A stretch of 22,306 nt of DNA from Clostridium sp. CAG:253 (lineage in GTDB: Bacteria > Bacillota > Clostridia > Lachnospirales > Lachnospiraceae): NCBI GenBank assembly GCA_000436755.1, contig FR887287.1, forward strand, positions 6,841 through 29,146. The letters are read 5' to 3'. A program made the position numbers and the translations under genes. The notes beneath the pieces are model-generated. The model saw only the letters and a program-made list of their open reading frames with translations. It was not told where the DNA came from and made no database searches. Every line of letters begins with the position of its first letter. The first letter of the stretch is position 1. Positions 14,425 to 22,245 of this stretch are shown here, in pieces.

Positions 14425-16270
14425 TGAGGAACAGTTTAAAAAGCCACAGCCACGCAGGAGAGGTCCTATGGGCAGAGGTATGCAGCCGGGCGAAAAGCCT
14501 AAGAACCTCAAAAAGTCATTAAAAACACTTGTAAAATATATCGCAAAATATAAGGTGGGAATATTTGTCGTAATGTTTTGTGCGGCATGTTCAACTGTAT
14601 TTACGGTGGCAGGGCCTAAAATTTTGGGAAAAGCAACAACGGCTTTATCAGAAGGTCTTATGGCAAAAATAAGCGGAACAGGAAGTATTGATTTTGGAAA
14701 AATAGGAAGAATACTTCTTGTTGTACTCGGACTTTATCTTTGCAGTGCATTGTTTAGTTTTATTCAGGGATGGATAATGACAGGCATAACGCAGAAGGTG
14801 TGTTATAAACTGCGTCAGGAAATATCTGAGAAGATAAACAGAATGCCGATGAAATACTTTGAAAGTCGTACTTACGGTGAGGTTTTATCACGCATTACAA
14901 ACGATGTGGATACGCTTGGACAGGGGCTTAACCAGAGTATCACAACAATAATTACATCTGTTGCAACACTTGTAGGTGTGCTTATAATGATGCTTAGCAT
15001 TTCACCGCTTATGACGCTTATTGCACTTGTAATACTTCCTATATCACTTGCGCTCATAAGCCTTGTGACAAAGAAGTCACAGAAATTTTTCCGTGCACAG
15101 CAGGAATATCTCGGTCATATAAACGGGCAGGTCGAGGAAGTTTACGGTGGTCATCTTGTAATAAAAGCGTTTAATCGAGAGAAAGATACTATTGAAGAAT
15201 TTGAAAAAACAAATAAAATTTTGTATGACTCAGCATGGAAATCGCAGTTTCTTTCAGGAATGATGCAGCCTATAATTATGTTTGTCGGAAACTTAGGTTA
15301 TGCATCGGTAGCACTTGCCGGCGGTATGCTCGCAATAAAAAATGTAATTACGATAGGTGACATACAGGCATTTATCCAGTATGTAAAGAACTTTACACAG
15401 CCGATACAGCAGATAGCACAGGTAATAAACATGGTTCAGTCAATGTCTGCGGCATCGGAGAGAGTTTTTGAATTTCTTGACGAAAACGAGGAGGAACAGA
15501 TAGTAGAAAATCCTGCAGATATTTCAAAGGTAACGGGCGAGGTATCATTTGAACATGTTCATTTCGGTTACAATCCGGAGCAGATTATCATTAATGATTT
15601 CAGTGCAAAGGTAAAACCGGGACAAAAGATTGCGATAGTGGGACCTACAGGTGCCGGAAAAACAACTATGGTAAAACTGCTTATGCGTTTCTATGATGTA
15701 AACAGCGGTGCGATAAAATTAAACGGCAGCAATATAAAAGATTTTAACAGACGTGAACTCCGCGACGCATTTGGAATGGTGCTTCAGGATACATGGCTTT
15801 TTAAGGGCACGATAATGGAAAATATACGTTACGGAAGACTTGATGCGACAGACGGGGAAGTAATAGCAGCGGCAAAAGCGGCGCGGGCGCACCACTTTAT
15901 ACAGACACTTCCGGGTGGATACCAGATGGAACTTAATGAGGATGCAAGCAATGTATCACAGGGACAAAAGCAGCTTATTACGATAGCGAGGGCAATTCTT
16001 GCGGACAATAAGATACTTATTCTTGATGAAGCAACATCTTCGGTTGACACCAGAACTGAGATAGAGATACAGAAAGCAATGGATAATCTTATGAAAGGAC
16101 GCACAAGTTTTGTAATAGCACACAGACTTTCAACAATCCGTGATGCTGACCTGATACTTGTTATGAAAGACGGGGATATAATAGAGCAGGGAAATCATGA
16201 TGAACTTCTTGCAGCAAACGGCTTTTATGCAAATCTTTATAATTCACAGTTTGAAGATGTTGTGGCGTAG
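14417..16270 (+). CDS. Heterodimeric ABC exporter subunit B, catalytic Glu and His intact
   Basis: ATG 14417 is chosen because GAGGTG (14404-14409) lies seven bases upstream and the gene overlaps subunit A by 8 bases (translational coupling). An upstream in-frame ATG at 14318 would add 33 residues read from the partner's coding region. The product has 617 residues: a basic, Pro/Arg-rich N-terminus (10-35), six TM helices (about 45-345) and an ATPase domain (about 375-610). Walker A is GPTGAGKTT (409-417), Q457, Walker B LILDEA with Glu538, and H569 is present, so this subunit supplies the working catalytic residues. Its signature reads SQGQ (514-517) in place of SGGQ, completing the degenerate site formed with subunit A. 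The two halves therefore complement each other as in LmrCD-type multidrug exporters. Confidence 0.93.
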   Translation: MSNEEQFKKPQPRRRGPMGRGMQPGEKPKNLKKSLKTLVKYIAKYKVGIFVVMFCAACSTVFTVAGPKILGKATTALSEGLMAKISGTGSIDFGKIGRILLVVLGLYLCSALFSFIQGWIMTGITQKVCYKLRQEISEKINRMPMKYFESRTYGEVLSRITNDVDTLGQGLNQSITTIITSVATLVGVLIMMLSISPLMTLIALVILPISLALISLVTKKSQKFFRAQQEYLGHINGQVEEVYGGHLVIKAFNREKDTIEEFEKTNKILYDSAWKSQFLSGMMQPIIMFVGNLGYASVALAGGMLAIKNVITIGDIQAFIQYVKNFTQPIQQIAQVINMVQSMSAASERVFEFLDENEEEQIVENPADISKVTGEVSFEHVHFGYNPEQIIINDFSAKVKPGQKIAIVGPTGAGKTTMVKLLMRFYDVNSGAIKLNGSNIKDFNRRELRDAFGMVLQDTWLFKGTIMENIRYGRLDATDGEVIAAAKAARAHHFIQTLPGGYQMELNEDASNVSQGQKQLITIARAILADNKILILDEATSSVDTRTEIEIQKAMDNLMKGRTSFVIAHRLSTIRDADLILVMKDGDIIEQGNHDELLAANGFYANLYNSQFEDVVA

Positions 16271-16348
16271 GAAACAAGTTATTTAGTTAAACGGCAATTA
16301 TTTTCTAATATCAAAGTGGTAATTATTTTTAAATAACAATTTTGAATA

Positions 16349-16391
16349 AAAAAAATAAATCTGTTAAGAATAATAGCAGATTTATTTTTTT
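16349..16391. terminator. Terminator of the MarR-ABC operon
   Basis: AAAAAAATAAATCTG (16349-16363) pairs perfectly with CAGATTTATTTTTTT (16377-16391) around a 13-base loop. It has an A-run on one side and a T-run on the other, so it could work in both directions. The 146-base gap around it is otherwise AT-rich and featureless. Confidence 0.8.
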
Positions 16392-16441
16392 GTTATATTA
16401 GGAAACTAAATAATATATTGCGTAATTGGAGGGATTGCCGT

Positions 16442-17320
16442 ATGTATGATAATAAGGAGAACAACTTTAAGAAAAAGGGGTTATGCATTTCGCTGTGTGC
16501 TGCACTTGTTTGTGGACTTGGGATAGGCGGAGTGTACTACAAGACAAACAAAGCACCGCAGAATGATGGGACAAAACTTTTCTCTGATTCATCAGCAGGC
16601 AGATTGTCAGCGGATGCAGATAAAAAGGCAGACAGTTCAAATGATAAGAAAACAGAAAAAAATACAGAAAATAAAACGGTGACAGCAGGTTCAGGAAATG
16701 TAAAAAATATTAAGAAAAATTCAAAAAAAGCTTCTGTTAAAAGTGCGAGAGAAAAAATAAATGATGCAAAAGAGGAAAATAACAAAAAGGATATTGCTTC
16801 AAACAACGAAAACAAAAAGACGAACAAAGCAGAAAAAGATAAAAATAAAAAACAGGGAAAAACAGTAAATACAATGTCAAATGATAACAGTCTTAAATTT
16901 GATGCGGAGAAGGGGCTGGTTTGGCCTGTAGGAAGCAGCGAAAAAGATATTATTCTTAAATTTAGTGACAGCAATACGGTTTACTTTAAGACATTGGCAC
17001 AATATAAAATAAATCCGGCAGTTGTCATAGCAGCTAAGACGGATGAGAAAGTGAAAGCTGCGGCAGCTGGTGTTGTCAAAAGCGTAAAGACAGATGATGA
17101 AACAGGAACAACCGTCACTGTAGATATTGGAAGCGGTTATGAAGTTAAATACGGACAGCTTAAAAATTTAAATGTTAAAACCGGACAAAAAATTGCTAAA
17201 GGTGAGATAGTCGGCCATATTGCAAAGCCGACAAAATATTATACTTTGGAGGGAAGTAATCTTTATTTTGAAGTTACGGAAAACGGAAAGAGCGTTGACC
17301 CGCTTTTGCTTTTAAAGTAG
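16442..17320 (+). CDS. Membrane-anchored LytM (M23-like) protein lacking catalytic histidines
   Basis: ATG 16442 lies eight bases after GGAGGG (16428-16433); a TTG at 16418 in frame lacks such a site. The 292-residue product has a single N-terminal membrane anchor (about 13-33), a Lys/Asn/Ser-rich linker (40-150) and a LytM fold (about 159-292). The fold is recognised from GLVWPV at its start, A-A-A-GVV, YGQL, the V-x-x-GQKI-x-KGEIVG strand and a final SVDPL. Metal ligands are missing: the usual H-x-G-x-D is replaced by a stretch around INPAVVI, and the HLHFE motif reads NLYFE (273-277). It is therefore probably a non-enzymatic cell-wall factor that binds a partner or peptidoglycan, like the degenerate LytM domains of EnvC or Bacillus SpoIIQ. 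A SpoIIQ role is possible by topology, but no sporulation gene is adjacent. Confidence 0.8.
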   Translation: MYDNKENNFKKKGLCISLCAALVCGLGIGGVYYKTNKAPQNDGTKLFSDSSAGRLSADADKKADSSNDKKTEKNTENKTVTAGSGNVKNIKKNSKKASVKSAREKINDAKEENNKKDIASNNENKKTNKAEKDKNKKQGKTVNTMSNDNSLKFDAEKGLVWPVGSSEKDIILKFSDSNTVYFKTLAQYKINPAVVIAAKTDEKVKAAAAGVVKSVKTDDETGTTVTVDIGSGYEVKYGQLKNLNVKTGQKIAKGEIVGHIAKPTKYYTLEGSNLYFEVTENGKSVDPLLLLK

Positions 17321-17360
17321 ATAAAAAATTGTAAATTAAAAATTCTTATTATAGGTTCTG

Positions 17361-17397
17361 CTGTTGTCGCTGAATTTTGGGCGGCAACAGTTTTTTT
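17361..17397 (+). terminator. Terminator of the LytM-like gene
   Basis: CTGTTGTCGC (17361-17370) pairs with GCGGCAACAG (17381-17390) with one G-T wobble and a 10-base loop, followed by seven Ts. Confidence 0.85.
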
Positions 17398-17491
17398 GTA
17401 AATTTCTTTTCATAAATACCAATTTCTGTTAATATATTAAAGAAGTTGGTTACAAAAATGTTGCACTTATAGTGTGGAAAGAGAGGGAGTT

Positions 17492-18172
17492 ATGCAATAC
17501 AAATTAGTAGGAAACACAATGCCGGCGGTTGAGGTGATGTTTGATGCACCGGGAGAGTCTATGTATACACAGTCAGGTGGTATGGCATGGATGACAGAGG
17601 GAATTAAGATGGATACCAATACAAAGGGCGGTCTTTTAAAAGGTGTTGGACGTATGTTTGCAGGTGAGTCATTATTTATGGCAACTTATACTGCTGAACA
17701 GGCCGGAGCCAGGATTGCATTTGCATCAACTGTTGCAGGTGAGGTTCTTCCGATAAATATCGGTGAGACAGGTGGATTTATCTGTCAGAAGGGAGCATTC
17801 CTTTGTGCCGAACCTACAGTAGACCTGTCGGTTGCTTTTACAAAGAGATTTTCATCCGGATTTTTTGGCGGTGAAGGTTTCATTCTTCAGGATATAACAG
17901 GTAAAGGTATGGTATTTCTTGAAATTGACGGTGACAAAGTTATAAAGGAACTTGCACCGGGAGAAGTTATAAAAGTTGACACAGGTAATGTAGTCGGCTT
18001 TGAAAAGACGGTAACATATGAGATTGAGACAGTAAAAGGTCTTAAGAACATATTCCTCGGTGGAGAGGGACTTTTCCTTACAAGACTTGTAGGACCGGGA
18101 AAAGTTATACTTCAGACGCAGAACTTTAATGATTTTGCAGGAAGAATTGCAAGCAGAATCCCGTCTAAGTAG
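17492..18172 (+). CDS. AIM24/TIGR00266 family protein
   Basis: ATG 17492 follows the purine run AGAGAGGGAG and begins the family's usual opening MQYKLVGNTMP; a GTG at 17474 would add six residues. The 226-residue protein is Gly-rich and all-beta in pattern, with repeated hydrophobic strands, GGMAWM, KGGLLKGVGR, SGFFGGEGFILQDITGKG and LGGEGLFLTRLVGPGKV. These are characteristic of the AIM24 family, named for a mitochondrial protein and widespread in bacteria, where its function is unknown. There is no signal peptide or transmembrane segment, so it should be cytosolic or peripheral. It is a single-gene unit between two terminators, and its neighbours give no hint of role. Confidence 0.88.
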   Translation: MQYKLVGNTMPAVEVMFDAPGESMYTQSGGMAWMTEGIKMDTNTKGGLLKGVGRMFAGESLFMATYTAEQAGARIAFASTVAGEVLPINIGETGGFICQKGAFLCAEPTVDLSVAFTKRFSSGFFGGEGFILQDITGKGMVFLEIDGDKVIKELAPGEVIKVDTGNVVGFEKTVTYEIETVKGLKNIFLGGEGLFLTRLVGPGKVILQTQNFNDFAGRIASRIPSK

Positions 18173-18269
18173 TTTTTTGGAAAAAGCGTTTGTAAAAACA
18201 AAGAACAGTATTTGTTTTTTCAACAGCGCTGTGAAGGTTGAATTGAAAATTGTAAAGCTGTAAAAATAA

Positions 18270-18305
18270 ACAGAGTGTTCGGTAGTTGGCTGAGCACTCT
18301 GTTTT
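18270..18305 (+). terminator. Terminator of the AIM24-family gene
   Basis: ACAGAGTGTTC (18270-18280) pairs with GAGCACTCTGT (18292-18302) with one wobble, followed by a short T-run. It lies about 100 bases after the stop codon; the stretch between is AT-rich with nothing recognised. Confidence 0.75.
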
Positions 18306-18332
18306 GTGTTGAGAAGGAAAATCATTACGTCC

Positions 18333-18361
18333 TTGACATTGCAATCTAAAAATAGTTAAAT
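18333..18361 (+). promoter_or_regulatory. Promoter of the NhaC-type antiporter
   Basis: TTGACA (18333-18338) and TTAAAT (18356-18361) are separated by 17 bases. The leader of about 80 bases contains two adjacent small hairpins, CGAAG/CTTCG (18393-18408) and TGTATT/AATACA (18411-18426), before a GAGGA ribosome site. Confidence 0.55.
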
Positions 18362-18446
18362 ATAAAAACGGAAATATTTGAACAATAAGTATCGAAGTTT
18401 TGGCTTCGTATGTATTTCACAATACATTTGGAAATGAGGATAAAGC

Positions 18447-19751
18447 ATGAAAAGAGAAGCAAATCCGGTGGCGTTGCTGCCTGTTTTTGTATTTTTGGTA
18501 TTATATTTGGGACTTGGAATTGTATTTGAATATATTATGAAAATTCCGATGGGATTTTATAATATTCCGATTATTGTAGCTTTCTTGGTGGCGATTTTGA
18601 CAGCGTGTCTGCAAAACAGGAATGTATCTTTTGATGAAAAACTGGAAATTATGGCACAGGGGATGGCGGACAAGAATATAATAACTATGCTGTTGATTTT
18701 TTTGACAGCCGGAGTATTTGTTGGTGTTGTAGGACGAGACAGTGCAGAGAGTGTAGCGTATTTTATGCTGCAGCTGATTCCGGCAAGATTTGCGGTTATA
18801 GTTTTGTTTATTGTAGCATGTTTTGTGTCTGTAGCAATGGGCACATCAGTTGGAACGATTACATTGATTACTCCGATTGCTGTTGCAGTAGCGGAGGCTT
18901 CAGGCTTTTCGGTGCCGCTCTGCGTGGCTACGGTAATGGGCGGCTCTATGTTTGGAGATAATCTGTCTTTTATCTCGGACACTACTATTGCCGCTTGTAA
19001 CGGACAAGGATGTGCAATGAAAGATAAATTTAGACAGAATTTCTGGATTGCATTTCCTGCGGCTGTGGTGACGGTTGTTGTGGTCAGCTTTTTATCATGG
19101 AATACAGTTATTGAAGGAAGTGTACACCACAACTATAATCTGATACAGATAATACCATATGTGCTTGTGCTGATAGGTGGAATTATCGGATGGAATGTGT
19201 TTCTTGTATTGTTGACGGGCATCATATCGGGAGCGGTAATCATGTTGTTGACGGGAAAAACATCATTTGTGGATTTGGTTGCCAATATGGGGAACGGAGT
19301 ATCAGGCATGTTTGAAACTTGTATCGTGGCAGTACTTGTCGCAGCTCTATGTGCTTTGATTCGTTCATCCGGAGGGTTTGATGCTCTCTTAGGCGGAATA
19401 CATCATGTGTTTAAGGGAAAGCGAGGCGGACAGCTTGGCATGGGAATACTTGTCGGTGCTATGGATATAGCAACCGCCAACAACACAGTGGCTATCGTTA
19501 TGGCAAATCCAATTGCCAAAGAAATGGCACAGACATATGGAATTACACCGAAGAAAACAGCATCATTGCTGGACACATTTTCATGTATAACACAGGGGAT
19601 TTTGCCTTATGGAGCACAGATGCTTGTTGCAATCTCGGCAGTTACGGAACTGGGAAAAAATATCTCGGCATTTGATATTATTCCTTATATGTTCTATCCG
19701 CTTTTTTTGCTCATAAGTTCTCTGATTTGGATTGGGGTAAAAATTCAGTGA
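18447..19751 (+). CDS. NhaC family Na+/H+ antiporter
   Basis: This 434-residue polytopic membrane protein has about eleven hydrophobic segments. The diagnostic block MGGSMFGDNLSFISDTTIAA at about 171-190 corresponds to the GD-x-x-S-x-x-SDTT motif of the NhaC family. A second inverted-repeat half contains MDIATANNTVAIVMANPIAKE and SCITQGILPYGAQ. NhaC-type proteins exchange Na+ or organic cations for protons; in some members paired substrates such as malate/lactate or arginine/ornithine are moved, so the substrate is not certain from sequence. It is a single-gene unit with its own promoter; no clear terminator hairpin was found in the 83 bases after it. ATG 18447 has GAGGA six bases upstream. 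Confidence 0.87.
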   Translation: MKREANPVALLPVFVFLVLYLGLGIVFEYIMKIPMGFYNIPIIVAFLVAILTACLQNRNVSFDEKLEIMAQGMADKNIITMLLIFLTAGVFVGVVGRDSAESVAYFMLQLIPARFAVIVLFIVACFVSVAMGTSVGTITLITPIAVAVAEASGFSVPLCVATVMGGSMFGDNLSFISDTTIAACNGQGCAMKDKFRQNFWIAFPAAVVTVVVVSFLSWNTVIEGSVHHNYNLIQIIPYVLVLIGGIIGWNVFLVLLTGIISGAVIMLLTGKTSFVDLVANMGNGVSGMFETCIVAVLVAALCALIRSSGGFDALLGGIHHVFKGKRGGQLGMGILVGAMDIATANNTVAIVMANPIAKEMAQTYGITPKKTASLLDTFSCITQGILPYGAQMLVAISAVTELGKNISAFDIIPYMFYPLFLLISSLIWIGVKIQ

Positions 19752-19834
19752 TTTGGTGGGAATTTTATCTCTGCGGATGGTTAGTGGTTATTGAACTTTA
19801 CATTATAATATAAAGACAATACAGGGAGGTTTTT

Positions 19835-20359
19835 ATGAAGTACAATATTGATTTAAATGACAACGATTACATTGAATTTAATTATTCGTATCTGAAACAT
19901 TCAAAAATCGGAAAGTATTCTCTTTTAGCTACAAGAATTTCTTTTCCTTTTGCCATGTTCATATTTGTTTTGGCATTGCTTATTATTGGTATAGAGAGAG
20001 GACTTGTTCTTACTGTTGCTGCGGTGGCAGTTTTGTCAACGGTTTTGTGGTGGTTTATCGTGCCTGCTATGATGCGTTGGAATATTAAAAAGAATATTAT
20101 AAAAATAAAAAAAGACGGAAAACTGCCTTATAATGAGAATGCTTCGGTCGAGTTTTTGGATGACAGAATTGTTGAGACATGTGAACAGGGTGAGACTATT
20201 GTAAAGTATAGTGATATAGTTAATATTTATGATGAAAAAGATTATTTTTATATATTTTATGGTTCGATGCAGGCGTTTATATTGCCTGAAAGGTGTATAG
20301 GTGATAGCGGCTTGAAGGAGATTAAAAACAAATTGTCACAGTCAGGTGTTGACAAATAG
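19835..20359 (+). CDS. YcxB-like membrane protein
   Basis: The product is 174 residues. An N-terminal cytosolic strand region (MKYNIDLNDNDYIEFNYSYL) is followed by two close transmembrane helices (about 34-52 and 56-77) and a C-terminal beta-rich domain (about 105-165) with the pattern of the YcxB-like family, including a stretch around ETIVKYSDIVNIYDEKDYFYIF and FILPERC. Function is unknown; the C-terminal half resembles pleckstrin-like folds of bacterial membrane proteins. The start is strong: GGGAGG about eight bases before ATG 19835. A TATAAT (19804-19809) upstream may be its -10 box, but no good -35 was found. Its stop lies inside the promoter of the following MarR gene. Confidence 0.8.
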   Translation: MKYNIDLNDNDYIEFNYSYLKHSKIGKYSLLATRISFPFAMFIFVLALLIIGIERGLVLTVAAVAVLSTVLWWFIVPAMMRWNIKKNIIKIKKDGKLPYNENASVEFLDDRIVETCEQGETIVKYSDIVNIYDEKDYFYIFYGSMQAFILPERCIGDSGLKEIKNKLSQSGVDK

Positions 20360-20377
20360 AATAAAAGTCTATATAGT
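20349..20377 (+). promoter_or_regulatory. Promoter of the MarR-MATE operon, inside a terminator arm
   Basis: A consensus TTGACA (20349-20354) overlaps the last codons of the YcxB-like gene, and TATAGT (20372-20377) follows after 17 bases. The -10 box lies within the left arm of the 20363-20416 inverted repeat. The start site near 20384 falls in the loop, so transcripts from this promoter lack the left arm and escape the hairpin. Confidence 0.75.
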
Positions 20378-20418
20378 TATCCAGGGTAATTAACAAAGGT
20401 AACTATATAGACTTTTTT
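20363..20418 (+). terminator. Terminator of the YcxB-like gene, overlapping the marR promoter
   Basis: AAAAGTCTATATAGTTATCC (20363-20382) pairs with GGTAACTATATAGACTTTT (20398-20416), with one bulged T and a 15-base loop, and runs into a T-tract. Each arm contains the perfect palindrome CTATATAG (20369-20376 and 20403-20410), so the DNA could also serve as paired operator sites. Confidence 0.85.
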
Positions 20419-20453
20419 GTTTGCAAAAACAGTATTAGAAAGAGGAATTTATT

Positions 20454-20906
20454 ATGACTATCGAAAAGATAAAAGCAATGTTTAATGCGTGCTATCTTGC
20501 AAAGCGGTCAAGGGATCTGCTTCCGCCGCTTCCAAATGGTGTTACACCGTCTTATATCCATTATCTGGATGTGATTGAGTCTTTGGAAAAGCAGGGGGTG
20601 AGTGTAAAAGTATCGGACATAAGTGATGCACTTGACATTCCACGTCCGGGTGTGACACGCACTGTCAAGGAGATGGAGACAAAAGGCTATCTTTACAAAC
20701 AAACTTCTGAGAGTGACGGACGTGTTACATATATATTTGCGACAGATGTAGGAAAGCATTTGTTACAGATATATAGTGAAAAGTATTTTAACAGTCTGGC
20801 GCCGCTGTTAAACGATATTTCAGATGAGGATGCGGAATGTACAATAAGGACTATCGAAAAACTTTACAAAGTTATGTCAGAGAGGAGTGTTACGATTGAG
20901 CAGTAA
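20454..20906 (+). CDS. MarR family transcriptional regulator (MATE operon)
   Basis: This 150-residue winged-helix protein has a helix-turn-helix at about 53-80 (VSDISDALDIPRPGVTRTVKEMETKGYL) and a wing with SDGRVTYIFATDVG; the usual DxRR reads SDGR here. Helices at both ends would form the dimer. It is followed by a MATE pump gene that overlaps it by 11 bases, so it is probably the local regulator of that pump. The dyad over its own -10 box is the obvious candidate operator (inference). ATG 20454 has AGAGGA seven bases upstream. It is only distantly similar by eye to the other MarR protein in the window, so the two are not a recent duplication. Confidence 0.87.
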   Translation: MTIEKIKAMFNACYLAKRSRDLLPPLPNGVTPSYIHYLDVIESLEKQGVSVKVSDISDALDIPRPGVTRTVKEMETKGYLYKQTSESDGRVTYIFATDVGKHLLQIYSEKYFNSLAPLLNDISDEDAECTIRTIEKLYKVMSERSVTIEQ

Positions 20907-22245
20907 TGATAAGACAGATTTCACGCAGGGAAGTATTTTAAAGAAGCTGTTCTGGTTTATGCTTCCGATTTTAGGAGCACTTGTTTTGCAGGCGGCTTAC
21001 GGTGCAGTAGATTTGCTTGTTGTAGGAAAATTTGGCTCGACAGCAGGACTTTCAGCAGTTTCAACAGGAAGTCAGGTACTCAATCTTGTGACTTTTGTTG
21101 TCACACAGTTTGCTATGGGTATCACGGTTCTTATAGCAAGATATATTGGAGAGAAGAAAACGGGGCAGATAGGCGAGGTACTTGGCGGGGCTGCTGTTGT
21201 CTTTACGATAATATCAATAGGCTTGTTTATTCTTATGGTATGTTTTGCAAAACCTATTTCAGTTCTGATGCAGGCACCAACGGAAGCAGTCAGTCTTACA
21301 ACGGTTTATGTTCGTATCTGTGGCAGCGGAATATTCTTTATTGTTGCCTACAATGTACTTGCTGCTGTTTTTAGAGGACTTGGGGATAGCAGGTCACCGT
21401 TGATATTTGTACTTGTTGCCTGTATTGTAAACATTGTTGGTGATATGGTTCTGGTAGCAGGACTTCATATGGATGCGGCAGGTGCGGCACTCGCAACCGT
21501 TCTTGCTCAGGCTGTAAGCGTTGTATGTGCGATTGTGATGCTAGTCAAGAAAAAACTTCCATTTTCAATATCAAAATCAGATTTTAGATTAAACAAACAG
21601 TGTCGTAAATTTCTTGAAATCGGTCTGCCGCTTGCATTGCAGGAGTTCTTGACACAGCTCTCGTTTCTGGCACTCTGTGCATTTGTAAACAGACTTGGTC
21701 TTGAAGCATCTTCGGGATATGGTGTTGCATGCAAGATTGTAAACTTTGCAATGCTTATTCCAAGCTCACTTATGCAGTCGATGGCTTCTTTTGTATCACA
21801 GAATGTCGGTGCTGGCAACAAAAAGAGAGCAAAGCATGCCATGTTTACAGGAATTGGTGTCGGTGTGGCATTTGGTTGTGTAGTATTTTTGATTGTAATG
21901 TTTAAAGGTGATGTTCTTGCGGGATTCTTTTCAAATGACGCCGCAGTTATACAGAAGGGATTTGACTATTTGAAAGGATTTGCACCGGAAACGATAGTGA
22001 CCGCCGTATTGTTCAGTATGATAGGTTATTTTAATGGAAACAATAAGACATTGTGGGTAATGATTCAAGGGCTTACACAGACGCTTTTGGTACGTCTGCC
22101 GATGGCGTATATTATGAGTATCCAGCCTAACGCAAGCCTTACAAATATCGGACTTGCAGCACCTACATCAACGGTTGTCGGAATTGTTTTGAATGTTATA
22201 TTTTTTATTTATATGAATAAAAAAGAGACGGGTGTTCAATCGTAG
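20896..22245 (+). CDS. MATE family multidrug efflux transporter
   Basis: TTG 20896 is preferred as the start: AGAGGAG (20881-20887) lies eight bases upstream, while a GTG at 20887 overlaps that site. It overlaps the marR gene by 11 bases, implying coupled translation. The 449-residue product has about twelve transmembrane helices in two MatE halves: the first opens with LFWFMLPILGALVLQAAYGAVD, split here as LFWFMLPI and ALVLQAAYGAVD, and the second begins around LEIGLPLALQEFLTQLSF. MATE pumps export cationic drugs in exchange for Na+ or H+. The context with a MarR regulator supports a drug- or metabolite-inducible pump; the substrate is unknown. No terminator is visible in the 61 bases left after it. 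Confidence 0.9.
   Translation: MSSNDKTDFTQGSILKKLFWFMLPILGALVLQAAYGAVDLLVVGKFGSTAGLSAVSTGSQVLNLVTFVVTQFAMGITVLIARYIGEKKTGQIGEVLGGAAVVFTIISIGLFILMVCFAKPISVLMQAPTEAVSLTTVYVRICGSGIFFIVAYNVLAAVFRGLGDSRSPLIFVLVACIVNIVGDMVLVAGLHMDAAGAALATVLAQAVSVVCAIVMLVKKKLPFSISKSDFRLNKQCRKFLEIGLPLALQEFLTQLSFLALCAFVNRLGLEASSGYGVACKIVNFAMLIPSSLMQSMASFVSQNVGAGNKKRAKHAMFTGIGVGVAFGCVVFLIVMFKGDVLAGFFSNDAAVIQKGFDYLKGFAPETIVTAVLFSMIGYFNGNNKTLWVMIQGLTQTLLVRLPMAYIMSIQPNASLTNIGLAAPTSTVVGIVLNVIFFIYMNKKETGVQS

Noticed and set aside
18173..18446. Known riboswitch or small RNA gene in the longest intergenic gap
   Set aside because: Only a terminator, a promoter and two small hairpins were found; no conserved riboswitch core could be recognised by eye.
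18557..19132. 191-codon open frame on the minus strand
   Set aside because: It is antisense to the NhaC gene, with no start signal and no recognisable domain.
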